Shown: positions 1 to 8,720 of the stretch, in pieces | Position numbering within the stretch: position 1 is the first letter of the stretch | How the letters are laid out: the number at the start of each line of letters is the position of its first letter | NCBI GenBank assembly: GCA_019233055.1 | Contig: JAFAMV010000024.1 | Location: forward strand, 1 to 35,943 | Direction of reading: 5' to 3' | DNA: 35,943 nucleotides | Source of the DNA: Curvibacter sp. | Lineage (GTDB): Bacteria; Pseudomonadota; Gammaproteobacteria; Burkholderiales; Burkholderiaceae_C | Made by a program: the position numbers and the translations under genes | The notes under the pieces: model-generated | Told to the model about the DNA's origin: nothing | Database searches by the model: none | The model's input: the letters and a program-made list of their open reading frames with translations, nothing else

Positions 1-2
1 GT

Positions 3-1832
3 TCACGGGCCTATGGCTTCGAGGCTGCGGCCCAGACCTATTTCGGCAAGACGCTGTCGGCCCTCAGCCCGGCCGAGTGCGCCATGCTCGCCGGGCTTCC
101 GCAGAACCCCTATTTCGTCAACCCGATCCGCAACTTCGAACGCGCCCGCGCGCGCCAGTTGGTCGCCCTGTCACGCATGCATTCGCAAGGCGTGATCGAC
201 GACGCGCAGTATGAGAAGGCGAAAGCCCAGAAGCTGGTCATCCGCAAGCTCAACGAGATGGAGGTGCATGCCGAGTACGTGGCCGAGATGGCGCGCCAGC
301 AGGTCTATGCGCAATACGGCGAACTCAGCTACACCACCGGCCTCAAGGTGGTCACCACGCTGCGCGCCGACGAGCAGGAAGCCGCCTACAAGGGGCTGCG
401 CCGCACCCTGATCGAGCACGAGATGCGCCAGCCCTGGCGTGGCCCCGAAGACCAGCAAGACCTGGCGGCCGATCTTCAGGACGACGACCCGCAGGTGGTG
501 CAGGCCCTGTCCGACTCCGACGATGACGACGACCTGCATGCCGCCATCGTGACCCAGGCCTCGCCCAAGGCGGTGACGGTGGTGCTGGCCACCGGCGAGG
601 TGCTGCACCTGCAGGGCGCCGCGCTGCGTCAGGTGCAGCCCGGCCTGGCCGCCAACGCGCCGACCAAGCTGCGCCTGCGCCGGGGCTCGGTCCTGCGGGC
701 CCTGCAACAGGGCAAGAACTGGGTGCTGACCCAATGGCCCGAGGCCGAAGGGGCCCTGGTGGCGCTGGACCCGGCCGATGGCGAGGTGCGCGCCCTGGTC
801 GGCGGCTTCGACTTCCACCGCAACCAGTTCAACCATGTGCTGCAGGGCTGGCGCCAGCCCGGCTCGAGCTACAAGCCCTTCATCTATTCAGCCGCCATGG
901 AGAACGGCGTGCAGCCCGAGACCGTGGTCAACGACGCGCCGCTCACCAATGTCGGCGATTGGGACCCGCAGAACGACGACGGCAGCGCCGACGGCCCGAT
1001 CAGCCTGCGCACGGCGCTGGCCAAGTCCAAGAACCTGGTGTCGATCCGCCTGCTGCAGTTCCTGGGGCCCAAGGCCGCCGCCGAATGGGCCGGTCATTTC
1101 GGCCTCGATCCCGAGCGCCAGCCCGACAACCTGACCCAGGCCCTGGGCACCGGCGCCACCAACCCGATGCAGATGGCCGACGCCTATGCGGTCTTCGCCA
1201 ACGGCGGCCACCTGGTCAAGCCGCAGTTCATCCGCAGCATCAGCGATGCCAATGGCAAGACGGTGTTCGAAGCACCGGTGCAGACCCTCGACGAGGCCGA
1301 GCGCGTGGTGCCCGCGCGCAACACCTTCCTGGTCGGCACCCTGCTGCAGGAGGTGACGCGCTCGGGCACCGCCGCCCGCGCCCAGGCCACGCTGAAGCGG
1401 CCCGATCTGTACGGCAAGACCGGCACCACCAACGACGTGGTCGACGCCTGGTTCGCCGGTTTCCAGCCCAGCCGGGTGGCCGTGGTCTGGGTCGGCCATG
1501 ACACGCCACGCACCCTGGGCAGCCGATCCTCAGGCGCCGGCCTGGCGCTGCCGGCCTGGCTCGACTACATGGCCACCGCCCTGAAGAATGTGCCGGTCCA
1601 GGAGCTGCAGCCCCCCGAGGGGGTGGTGCGGGTCAACGGCGAATGGCGCTACAGCGAATGGGCCGATGGCGGCTTCGTGCGCTCGCTGGGCCTGGACGAC
1701 CAGGTCATCACCCCGGCACTCGCGGTGCACCCGGCCGTCGCCGTGGTCGGCCCCGGGCCGGTGGTGCCTGTCGAGGCCAATGGCGGCAGCACGCCGGCCC
1801 CCGCCCCTGGCACCGGCGACGGCGGCCACTGA
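3..1832 (+). CDS. mrcA: Penicillin-binding protein 1A, 3' part (5' end outside window)
   Basis: This is a bifunctional peptidoglycan glycosyltransferase/DD-transpeptidase of the inner membrane. The reading frame is open from base 3, so the N-terminus with the membrane anchor and most of the GT51 domain is off the window. The first codons encode the end of GT51 (YGFEAAAQTYFGK, then LAGLPQNP). An OB-like insert follows and leads into the transpeptidase domain. The transpeptidase motifs are all present: SSYK with the acylated Ser at codon 864-866, SKN at 1026-1034 and KTGT from 1416. Linker region 2 carries a very acidic patch around bases 480-535 (runs of Asp). The C-terminus is a Pro/Ala/Gly-rich tail of about 40 residues. 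The gene converges on the deacetylase gene with only 36 bp between their stops. The internal ATG at 84 is not the start, because conserved GT51 sequence lies upstream of it in frame. Confidence 0.95.
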   Translation, partial: SRAYGFEAAAQTYFGKTLSALSPAECAMLAGLPQNPYFVNPIRNFERARARQLVALSRMHSQGVIDDAQYEKAKAQKLVIRKLNEMEVHAEYVAEMARQQVYAQYGELSYTTGLKVVTTLRADEQEAAYKGLRRTLIEHEMRQPWRGPEDQQDLAADLQDDDPQVVQALSDSDDDDDLHAAIVTQASPKAVTVVLATGEVLHLQGAALRQVQPGLAANAPTKLRLRRGSVLRALQQGKNWVLTQWPEAEGALVALDPADGEVRALVGGFDFHRNQFNHVLQGWRQPGSSYKPFIYSAAMENGVQPETVVNDAPLTNVGDWDPQNDDGSADGPISLRTALAKSKNLVSIRLLQFLGPKAAAEWAGHFGLDPERQPDNLTQALGTGATNPMQMADAYAVFANGGHLVKPQFIRSISDANGKTVFEAPVQTLDEAERVVPARNTFLVGTLLQEVTRSGTAARAQATLKRPDLYGKTGTTNDVVDAWFAGFQPSRVAVVWVGHDTPRTLGSRSSGAGLALPAWLDYMATALKNVPVQELQPPEGVVRVNGEWRYSEWADGGFVRSLGLDDQVITPALAVHPAVAVVGPGPVVPVEANGGSTPAPAPGTGDGGH

Positions 1833-1868
1833 CAGCACGGCCCCGTCCGCCGCGACGGGCGCTTCCGA

Positions 1869-2987
1869 TCAGAGGCCGTGCAGGCCGGCCATCTCGTCGA
1901 TCAGGGTGCGCTGGAAGGCGTCGAAGCGCTCCGAGGGCTGCTGCAGCGCGAAGAAGTCGGAAAACGGATCCTGCACCTCGGTGCGGTGGCCCGAGAGCTC
2001 CTCCAGCACCGCCAGACCGCAGAAGGGCACGCAGGCTTCCGAATAGCCGCCCTCATGCACCACCACCACCCGCCCGGCGCAATGGCGTTCGGCCAGCGCC
2101 CGGACCCGGCCCATCATGAAGCGGAAGGATTCGGGGTGCAGTTGCATGCGCGCCAGCGGGTCGACGCCATTGGCATCCAGGCCGCTGGCGACCACGATGA
2201 AATCGGGCCTGAACCGGTCGACCACCGGCTCCACCAGGCGCTCGAAGGCATAGGCATACGAGGCATGCCCGCCCCCCGGTTGCAGCGGGATGTTGACATT
2301 GAAGCCCAGCCCCGCGCCCTGCCCCCGGTCCTCGGCGCCGCTGTAGCCGGGTGGGAAGCAGTTCTCCTGGTGCAGCGACAGGGTCAGCACATCGTCGCGC
2401 TCGTAAAAAATCTCCTGCGTGCCGTTGCCGTGGTGCACATCCCAGTCGATCACCGCCACCCGACCCAGGCCATGGCGGGCCTTGAGCGCTTCGATGGCCA
2501 CGGCGATGTTGTTGAAGAGGCAAAAGCCCATGCTGTGCTCGCGCCGGCAATGGTGTCCGGGCGGGCGCGACAACGCGAAGGCATTGCGGTGACGCCCCAG
2601 CAGCACGCTCTCCATGGCCGCGATGACCAGGCCGGCGGACAGGCAGGCGATCTCGTAGCTGCCGGGCCCGAACGGCGCCACCTCGCCCAGATCGCCCCCA
2701 CCCGCGTCGCTGGCCGCCTTGAAGCGCCGCAGGTAGTCCAGCGGATGCACCCGCAACAGATCGGCCTCGCTGGCCAGGGGCGCACCCAGCACATCGAGCC
2801 GTGCGCTCAGACCCGAGGCGTCCATCAGCGACTTGATGCGGCGCTTGCTGTCGGGCGACTCGGCCATGCCGCTGCCGGCCATGGGTTGGACCCAGCCGCC
2901 CACGGGCAGGAACAGCGCATGCAGGCCACCCGGCACATGCCAGAAGGTCTTCTCGTCATGGAAAAAGGCGGTCGAACGCGGACTCAT
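1869..2987 (-). CDS. Class II histone deacetylase-like / acetylpolyamine amidohydrolase-type zinc enzyme
   Basis: This 372-residue protein belongs to the arginase/deacetylase fold family, which hydrolyses acetyl-amide bonds using zinc. The signature residues are visible: the His-His dyad in RPPGHHC (145/146), metal ligands in DWDVHHGNG (Asp183, His185), the third ligand Asp271 in SGLDANGVDP, and the catalytic Tyr315 in HEGGYS. There is no signal peptide, so it is cytoplasmic. Its ATG overlaps the stop of livM by 4 bp (ATGA at 2984-2987), so it is the last gene of the liv-type operon and probably translationally coupled. In bacteria such enzymes act on acetylated polyamines or other small amides, not histones. 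The operon suggests that its substrate, or a derivative of it, is brought in by the transporter. The exact substrate cannot be read from sequence. Confidence 0.9.
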   Translation of the reverse strand: MSPRSTAFFHDEKTFWHVPGGLHALFLPVGGWVQPMAGSGMAESPDSKRRIKSLMDASGLSARLDVLGAPLASEADLLRVHPLDYLRRFKAASDAGGGDLGEVAPFGPGSYEIACLSAGLVIAAMESVLLGRHRNAFALSRPPGHHCRREHSMGFCLFNNIAVAIEALKARHGLGRVAVIDWDVHHGNGTQEIFYERDDVLTLSLHQENCFPPGYSGAEDRGQGAGLGFNVNIPLQPGGGHASYAYAFERLVEPVVDRFRPDFIVVASGLDANGVDPLARMQLHPESFRFMMGRVRALAERHCAGRVVVVHEGGYSEACVPFCGLAVLEELSGHRTEVQDPFSDFFALQQPSERFDAFQRTLIDEMAGLHGL

Positions 2988-4009
2988 GAAAGGCTCCTCT
3001 CAGGGGATGGGGACAAAACCGGTGCGGCCGCAACCGCCTCTGCCGCAGGGGGGTGGCGGCGCACGCTCAGGCCCTGCCAGCCGAAACGGCGCTGCAGCAG
3101 CCCCCACAGGCCGCGCGGTGCCAGCAGCATCAAGGCGACGGCCACGCAGCCCATGGCCATGAGGAACCAGCCCCCCGACAGCCCCAGGACGCTGCCGAAG
3201 ACCTCGCGCAGGCCGAAATAGATCGCGCAACCCAGCAAAGGCCCTTCCAGGGTGCCGATGCCGCCGATGATGACGATGAACATCGCCGTCACCACCCAGT
3301 TGATGTCGAAGGCCGAGTCGGGCGACACGAACAGGGTGCCCATGAAATACGCGGCCCCCGCCATGCCGCAGCCCAGGGCCGACAGCACAAAGGCCAGCAG
3401 CCGGTTGCGCCCGACCCGGATGCCGATGCTGGCGGCCGCGAGTTCGTTGTCGCGCACCGCCATCAGGCCCAGGCCGAAGGGCGCGCGCATCAGGGCCCAC
3501 ACGCCGGCCACCGACAGCAGGCCCAGGGCGGCGGCGATCCAGAACGAGATCTGCTGGAAGCTGTCGCTGTCGACCAGGCGCACCGATTGCAGCGGCGCCC
3601 CGGACTCTCCGCCCAGCAGCGGCAGCTTGGACACCAGCAGGCGCACGATCTCGGCCAGCACCCACATGCCGATCGAGAAATAGGCCTCGCGCAGGCGGAA
3701 CATCAGAGGTGCCACCAGGGCCGCCAACAGGGCCGCCCCCAGCCCTCCGAGCGGCACCATCCAGTAAGGCGACAGACCGAAGCGGTCCGACAGCACGAAC
3801 AGCAGATAGGCCCCGACCCCGACAAAGGCCTGATGCCCCATGGACACCAGCCCGGCATAGCCGGCCAAGAGGTTCCACATCTGGGCCACGGCCAGGGTCA
3901 GCAGGACCTCGCTGCACAGGCCCAGCGTACCGCCGTCGGCCCAGCGGGGCAGCAGGGCCACGGCCAGGGCGGCCAGCAGCCACAGACAAAGCATGCTCAG
4001 GCGCCTCAT
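2984..4009 (-). CDS. livM: Branched-chain amino acid-type ABC transporter permease LivM
   Basis: This 341-residue polytopic inner-membrane protein belongs to the BPD_transp_2 (LivHM) family. Hydrophobic segments fill most of the length, and the LivM-typical stretch MGHQAFVGVGAYL sits near residue 60. The cytoplasmic-loop region resembling an EAA site (VRDNELAAASIGI) is followed by GGIGTLEGPLLG. The start is the ATG at 4009, which overlaps the livH stop (ATGA); the open frame extends further upstream, but that part is the livH gene in another frame. It forms the transmembrane channel with LivH. The C-terminus is an Ala/Pro-rich tail. The liv name is by family; the actual solute may differ. Confidence 0.93.
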   Translation of the reverse strand: MRRLSMLCLWLLAALAVALLPRWADGGTLGLCSEVLLTLAVAQMWNLLAGYAGLVSMGHQAFVGVGAYLLFVLSDRFGLSPYWMVPLGGLGAALLAALVAPLMFRLREAYFSIGMWVLAEIVRLLVSKLPLLGGESGAPLQSVRLVDSDSFQQISFWIAAALGLLSVAGVWALMRAPFGLGLMAVRDNELAAASIGIRVGRNRLLAFVLSALGCGMAGAAYFMGTLFVSPDSAFDINWVVTAMFIVIIGGIGTLEGPLLGCAIYFGLREVFGSVLGLSGGWFLMAMGCVAVALMLLAPRGLWGLLQRRFGWQGLSVRRHPPAAEAVAAAPVLSPSPERSLS

Positions 4010-4884
4010 GACCGCCTCCCGGCCAGCCCCTGGGGCCGCAGCATCAGCACCACGAAGAACAGCAGGTGCGCATACAGGGCGCCCGCGTTCGAGTCGAAGC
4101 GCTGCCCCAGCAGCTGCGCCACCCCCAGGGCGATGCCACCGGCCAGCGCCCCCCAGAAGGAGCCCAGGCCGCCGATGATCACCACCTCGAAGGCGCCGAG
4201 CAGCCGCTCCACCCCCGAGAACGGGGTGAAGGAACTGCGCATGGCCAGCAGCAGGCCGGCCAGGGCGGCAAACACCGCCGACAGCCCCATCACCACCGCA
4301 TAGACCCGCGCCGGCCGCACCCCGAAGCTGCGGGCGATGCGCGGGTTGTCGGCGGCGGCGCGCATCACCAGGCCGAAGTGGCTGTGCCGCAGCAGGCCCT
4401 GCAGACCGACAAAGCACAGCACCGCCAGGGCCAGCACCAGCACCGGGTACCAGCCGATGCGCAGCCCCGCCAGTTCGAAGCCTGCGGTGGCCAGGGCGCC
4501 GGCATCGATCGAGCGGGGGTCGGCGCCGAACAGCTCGACCATCAGGTTGCGCAACACCACCGCCACCCCGAAGCTCACCAGCACCGGGGTCAGCGGGTCG
4601 CCCGAGGCCACCGCCCGGTTCAGCAACAGCGCCTGCAGGCCATAGCCCAGCACGAAGGCGACCGCCGCCACCGGCCCGATGAGCCACAGCGGCGACACCG
4701 AGGGGAAGTGGACGGCCAGGCCGCCCGCCAGGCTGGCGCCCAGGTAGGCCGAGAGCACCACCAGTTCGCCATGGGCCAGGTTGACCACCCGCATGACACC
4801 GAACACCAGGGCCAGGCCCAGGCCGAAGAGCGCATACAGCCCGCCCAGCAGCACCCCGTTGACCAGGGTCTCAAGCCAGGCCAT
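4006..4884 (-). CDS. livH: Branched-chain amino acid-type ABC transporter permease LivH
   Basis: This 292-residue integral membrane permease is the partner of LivM. The N-terminus (LVNGVLLGGLYALFGLGLAL, then MRVVNLAHGEL) is the classic LivH opening, and GGLGSFWGALAGG near the C-terminus matches the family loop. The ATG at 4884 was chosen because GGAGG lies 5 nt upstream of it. An alternative start 21 bp upstream (4905) lacks such a site. The stop overlaps the livM start by 4 bp, which implies coupled translation of the two permease subunits. livF lies 40 bp upstream. Confidence 0.93.
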   Translation of the reverse strand: MAWLETLVNGVLLGGLYALFGLGLALVFGVMRVVNLAHGELVVLSAYLGASLAGGLAVHFPSVSPLWLIGPVAAVAFVLGYGLQALLLNRAVASGDPLTPVLVSFGVAVVLRNLMVELFGADPRSIDAGALATAGFELAGLRIGWYPVLVLALAVLCFVGLQGLLRHSHFGLVMRAAADNPRIARSFGVRPARVYAVVMGLSAVFAALAGLLLAMRSSFTPFSGVERLLGAFEVVIIGGLGSFWGALAGGIALGVAQLLGQRFDSNAGALYAHLLFFVVLMLRPQGLAGRRS

Positions 4885-4924
4885 GGCGACCTCCGGCGAA
4901 AGCAAAATGGAAAGAACGCACGAT

Positions 4925-5623
4925 TCAGACTCCGAAATAGGCTTGGGCGATGCGCTCCGGGCTCAGCCCCTCGGGCGCCCCCGACAGCGTCAAGCGCCCC
5001 TTGAGAAGGCAATGCACCCGATCGGCCAGGCGGCAGGCCCGACCCACGTCCTGCTCGACGATCAGCATCGACAGACCCTGGTCGCGGAGCTGCGCCAGGC
5101 TGCGGTAGATCTGCTCGATGACCACCGGGGCCAGGCCCAGCGACAACTCGTCGCACAGCAGCAGGCGCGGATTGGCCATCAGCGCCCGGCCGATGCTGAC
5201 CATCTGCTGCTGACCGCCCGACAGGCTGGTGGCCGGGCGCAGGCGGAACTCCCGCAGCACCGGGAACAGCGCGTACACCGAGTCCAGCGCCCACGGTCCG
5301 CGCCGGCCGCAATGCGCGCCCATGCGCAGGTTCTCCTCCACGTTCAGCGAGGGGAACAGCAGGCGCCCCTCGGGCACCACCGCGACGCCCAGGCGGGCCA
5401 TGCGTTCGGCGCCCAGCCCCTGCACGGGCCGGCCTTCGTAGAACACCTCGCCCCGGCTGGCCGGCTGCAGGCCGCACAGCAGTTGGATCAGCGTGCTCTT
5501 GCCGGCCCCGTTGGCGCCGATCAGTGCGGTCACCGCGCCTTCCTCGAGTCCCAGCGACAGATCGAACAGGGCCTGCAGGTCGCCATAGTGGCTGCACAGC
5601 CCACGGGTCTCAAGCAAGGCCAT
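4925..5623 (-). CDS. livF: Branched-chain amino acid-type ABC transporter ATPase LivF
   Basis: This 232-residue ATP-binding subunit has Walker A GANGAGKST at residues 36-44, the ABC signature LSGGQ at 134-138, and Walker B LLLCDE at 154-159 followed by LSLGLAP. The LivF-type GRLLFPSLNVEENL segment is present. The start ATG at 5623 has GGAGG 6 nt upstream, inside the end of livG, and the two genes overlap by 14 bp. It works with LivG as the ATPase pair on the cytoplasmic face of LivHM. Confidence 0.94.
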   Translation of the reverse strand: MALLETRGLCSHYGDLQALFDLSLGLEEGAVTALIGANGAGKSTLIQLLCGLQPASRGEVFYEGRPVQGLGAERMARLGVAVVPEGRLLFPSLNVEENLRMGAHCGRRGPWALDSVYALFPVLREFRLRPATSLSGGQQQMVSIGRALMANPRLLLCDELSLGLAPVVIEQIYRSLAQLRDQGLSMLIVEQDVGRACRLADRVHCLLKGRLTLSGAPEGLSPERIAQAYFGV

Positions 5624-6398
5624 GCGGGGCCTCCGATTCGCCGAGCACGCCCATGTAGATCTCCTGCACCTCGCGGCTGTGCATGGCCGCCTGGGGCCGG
5701 TCTTCGAGCAGCTTGCAGCCGAAATTCAGCACCATGATGCGGTCGGCCACCGCCATCAGGGCCTGGGCGATGTGCTCGATCCAGATCAGGGCCAGACCGG
5801 GCTTGAGGCGCTGCACCAACTCCACGAGCTGATGCACCTCGGGCTCGGTGAGGCCGCCCGCGATCTCGTCGAGCAGCAGCACGCGCGGGCGGGCGGCCAG
5901 GCCCTTGGCCAGCTCCAGGCGCTTGCGGTCGAGCAGGGTGAGTTGCCCGGCCGGCGTCCGGGCGCGTGGGGCCAGCCCGGTGCGCTCCAGGGCGTCCCAG
6001 GCCTGCGCGGCCGCCGCAGCGGCCGACAGGCCGGCGCCGAAGCTGGCGGCGGCCAGCGCGTTCTCATAGGTGCTGAGGTGGGCAAAGGGCTGGGGGATCT
6101 GGAACGCCCGCGCCACCCCGCGACGGGCCCGTGCCGCCGGCCCCAGGCCGCTCAGTTCGACGCCGTCGAGCCGGATGCTGCCGGCGTCCGCCCGCGCCAC
6201 GCCGGTGATCAGATTGAACAGCGAACTCTTGCCGGCCCCGTTGGGCCCGATCACGCCCAGACACTGGCCGCGCGCCACCGACAGCGCCACCTGGTCGGCC
6301 ACCACGATGGCGCCGTAGCGCTTGCACAGACCGCGCACCACCAAACCGCCCGACGCGGTGTCGCCTTCGCCCAGGCCGGGACCTGTCGTGTTCCGCAT
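5610..6398 (-). CDS. livG: Branched-chain amino acid-type ABC transporter ATPase LivG
   Basis: This 262-residue ATP-binding subunit has Walker A GPNGAGKSS at residues 51-59 and Walker B VLLLDEIAGGL. The region where the LSGGQ signature normally sits reads LTLLDRKRLELAKGLA, the usual degenerate signature of LivG proteins in which L(T/S)xxxxKRLELA replaces LSGGQ. The first roughly 17 residues are a polar extension before the ABC domain. The gene starts 4 bp after the livK stop and overlaps livF by 14 bp, so it is co-transcribed with both. Confidence 0.93.
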   Translation of the reverse strand: MRNTTGPGLGEGDTASGGLVVRGLCKRYGAIVVADQVALSVARGQCLGVIGPNGAGKSSLFNLITGVARADAGSIRLDGVELSGLGPAARARRGVARAFQIPQPFAHLSTYENALAAASFGAGLSAAAAAAQAWDALERTGLAPRARTPAGQLTLLDRKRLELAKGLAARPRVLLLDEIAGGLTEPEVHQLVELVQRLKPGLALIWIEHIAQALMAVADRIMVLNFGCKLLEDRPQAAMHSREVQEIYMGVLGESEAPHGLA

Positions 6399-6402
6399 GG
6401 GC

Positions 6403-7725
6403 TCAGACCGCCTTCAGTTGCGACAGCAACATCAGGCCGTCCTGGACCGGGATCTGGGGCGCCGTGGCGTTGTGGGTGATCACCAGCTCATAGGGGAATC
6501 TGCCGCCCTGGGTGCGTCGCCACTGCCCCGCCACCATGGGCGTCACCGCGACGCTGCGGATCGGGCTGGACTTGAAATCCACCCGGCCCACCACCGTGTC
6601 CAGCTGCAGCCCGGCGATGGCATCGCGCAGCGCCTTGCGGTCCTTGGGGTTGGGTGTGGCCTTGAGCGCGGCCAGGCCCACCTCGAACAGGGCGTGGCCG
6701 TAGCCGATGGGCTGCGTCCATTGCCGGCCGGTGCTCTTCTCCCAGTCGTCGGCCAGGGCCCGGGCACTCTGGCCGGTCAAGGAGGACTTGAATGGAAAGG
6801 CCGGCGTCCACCAGACCTCGGTGGACATGCCGTTGCCGGCCGGCCCCAGGGCCTCGACCGCGCTGGGGAACAGGAAGGCGGCCGCCAGCGTCACCACCTC
6901 GGGCCGGAAGCTGGCCTGCTGGGCCTGCTTCCAGAAGGTGGCCACGTGGTTGGCATAGGCGAAGCCGGAGACGATGCGGGTCTGCGCGGCCTTGAAGCTG
7001 GAGACCTGGTTGCTGAAGTCGTCGGTGGCGATCTTGAAGAAGCCGCCGCTGGTCTCCTGGTAGCCATGCTGGCGGGCGCCGGCGGGAATGCCGGTGGCGG
7101 GATCGGCGAAGGCATGCCCCGGCCCGTTGTCGATGTAGAGCGTGCCCAGCCGGCGCTCGATCTTCAGCGGCTCCCACATGCCGAAGAAGTTCTTCAGCAC
7201 ATCGTCGGCGCCCCAGAAGAAATGGAAGGAAAAGGGAAAGCCCTTGGCCGGGGTGGAGCCACGTCCGAAGACGATGGCCTGCCAGGGCCCCATGGTCGAG
7301 ATCATCGGCACACCGTGCACATCGCAGAGCTGCCCGGCCGCCAGCGCGGCGTCGCTGTCCTGCACCAGCAGCAGGTCGACCTTTTCGCGCAGCACCAGTT
7401 CGGCCGCCAGGCTGGCACCCCGGTTGGCGTCCGACTGGGTGTCGCGCACCACGATCTCCACCCGGTAGCGCTCGCCGGCGATGTCCAGGCCGTCCTTCAC
7501 GAGCGCCCGGATGCGCTCCAGGCTCCAGGTGTCGGCCTCGCCGAAATTCGCCCGCACACCGGACAACGTGGTCAGGTAGCCGATCTTCAGGGTGCGCGCG
7601 GCCGACTGCGCCCGCACCAGGGCCGGCAGGCCGCCCAGGGCGGCGGCACCGCCGAGCAGCAGATGACGACGGTGCAGCGACGGCGCTGCGAGGACTTGCT
7701 CAGACTCGGAATCAGAATCGGACAT
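6403..7725 (-). CDS. livK: ABC transporter periplasmic substrate-binding protein, LivK/Peripla_BP_6 family
   Basis: This 440-residue type I periplasmic binding protein is the first gene of the liv-type operon. The N-terminus carries a twin-arginine-like export signal (HRRHLLLGGAAALGGLPALV, then RAQ) after a Ser/Asp/Glu-rich leader, and the mature domain opens with LKIGYLTTLSG. The start at 7725 is supported by GGAAGG about 8 nt upstream; the open frame continues upstream to 7809 without a better site. At about 400 mature residues it is longer than amino-acid-specific LivK (about 345) and closer to the amide/urea/aromatic-acid binding branch of the family. The ligand is therefore probably not a branched-chain amino acid; this is inference from size and neighbours. 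Confidence 0.9.
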   Translation of the reverse strand: MSDSDSESEQVLAAPSLHRRHLLLGGAAALGGLPALVRAQSAARTLKIGYLTTLSGVRANFGEADTWSLERIRALVKDGLDIAGERYRVEIVVRDTQSDANRGASLAAELVLREKVDLLLVQDSDAALAAGQLCDVHGVPMISTMGPWQAIVFGRGSTPAKGFPFSFHFFWGADDVLKNFFGMWEPLKIERRLGTLYIDNGPGHAFADPATGIPAGARQHGYQETSGGFFKIATDDFSNQVSSFKAAQTRIVSGFAYANHVATFWKQAQQASFRPEVVTLAAAFLFPSAVEALGPAGNGMSTEVWWTPAFPFKSSLTGQSARALADDWEKSTGRQWTQPIGYGHALFEVGLAALKATPNPKDRKALRDAIAGLQLDTVVGRVDFKSSPIRSVAVTPMVAGQWRRTQGGRFPYELVITHNATAPQIPVQDGLMLLSQLKAV

Positions 7726-7790
7726 GGGGCCTTCCCGGGGGTTGAGGGTTGCGACAGGCCCCGATGCTCTGGCAGAGCGGCGCCGGCCCG

Positions 7791-7874
7791 GTATCGAAAT
7801 CCGGCACATCTGCGCGGCCTCCTGGATATCCCCTAGCCGCGCCGGGCGGCTGCAAATGTGCGGAATTCCGATAA
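7791..7874. repeat. Large imperfect inverted repeat in the livK/SDR divergent promoter region
   Basis: Two 23-nt arms at 7791-7813 and 7852-7874 are inverted copies of each other with about 18 matching positions, separated by 38 nt. The right arm contains a perfect 10-bp palindrome (CGGAATTCCG, 7861-7870), which is imperfect in the left arm. The repeat sits between the divergent starts of livK (7725, leftward) and the first SDR gene (7908, rightward). A two-site operator for a dimeric or tetrameric regulator controlling both units is the simplest reading. No regulator gene is adjacent. Confidence 0.55.
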
Positions 7875-7907
7875 CGCCCCCAGGCCCTGCCGGCCTATCC
7901 TGCCGCG

Positions 7908-8720
7908 ATGAACCACTCCAATCCCCTCCCCGTCCTGCCCGGCTTCAGCCTGCAAGGCCAGGTGGCCCTGATCACGGGCGCCGGCCGCGGCATCGGCGCC
8001 GCCATCGCCCAGGCCATGGCGCGCTCGGGCGCCCGCGTGCTGATCGCCAACCGAACCGGCAGTGCCGGCGAGGCCGTCGCCTCGGCCCTGCGCGCCCAGG
8101 GCCTGGCGGCCGAAGCCGTCGAATGCCAGCTGCACGACCCCGAGCAGGCGCGGATGGCCGTGCACGAGGCGGTGCAGCGCTTCGGCGCCCTCGACATCGT
8201 GGTGCACAACGCAGCCACCAACCCCTGGGCCCGGCTGGGCCACATCAGCGACGCCGACCTCGAGCAGACCCTGGCCGTGAATCTCAAGGCCTGCTTCTGG
8301 CTGAGCCAGGCCGCCCTGCCCCATCTGCGGGCACGCGGTGGCGGGCGGCTGCTGGTCACCTCCTCGGTCACCGGGCCCCGTGTCGCCATGCCCGGCAGTG
8401 CGGCCTATGCGGCTAGCAAGGCCGGGGTGAACGGGTTCATCCGCAGCGCGGCACTGGAGCTGGCGCCCGAGCGCATCACCGTCAACGGCGTGGAGCCCGG
8501 CTACATCGCCAAGCAGGGCGGCAGCCTGCTGTCCGATCCGGCGCGCGCCGAACGCATCGCCCGCTACATTCCGGCCGGCGAGTTGGGGCGCCCCGAAGAC
8601 ATTGCCGCCGCCATGTGCTTCCTGGCCAGCCCCGCCGCGCGCTACATCACCGGCCAGACCCTGGTGGTGGACGGCGGCTCGACCCTGCCCGAAAGCCCCA
8701 GCTTCCTGGAGGCCGCATGA
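7908..8720 (+). CDS. Short-chain dehydrogenase/reductase (SDR), first of an overlapping pair
   Basis: This 270-residue classical SDR is a cytoplasmic NAD(P)H-dependent oxidoreductase. It shows the cofactor motif TGAGRGIG (residues 23-30), HNAA near 100, an active-site Ser at about 152/153, and the Tyr167-x3-Lys171 pair in YAASKAG. The C-terminal ITGQTLVVDGGSTL segment is typical of 3-oxoacyl-ACP-reductase or gluconate-5-dehydrogenase-like members. The substrate cannot be fixed by sequence. There is no clear Shine-Dalgarno site before the ATG. A TATCCT box ends 6 nt upstream of it, so the mRNA may be leaderless or nearly so. The gene is divergent from the liv-type operon and overlaps the next SDR gene by 4 bp. 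Confidence 0.9.
   Translation: MNHSNPLPVLPGFSLQGQVALITGAGRGIGAAIAQAMARSGARVLIANRTGSAGEAVASALRAQGLAAEAVECQLHDPEQARMAVHEAVQRFGALDIVVHNAATNPWARLGHISDADLEQTLAVNLKACFWLSQAALPHLRARGGGRLLVTSSVTGPRVAMPGSAAYAASKAGVNGFIRSAALELAPERITVNGVEPGYIAKQGGSLLSDPARAERIARYIPAGELGRPEDIAAAMCFLASPAARYITGQTLVVDGGSTLPESPSFLEAA

Noticed and set aside
7791..7820. Sigma54-type promoter in the livK/SDR spacer (GGCAC..TGC)
   Set aside because: The GG and GC doublets are not 10 nt apart, so the required spacing is not met.
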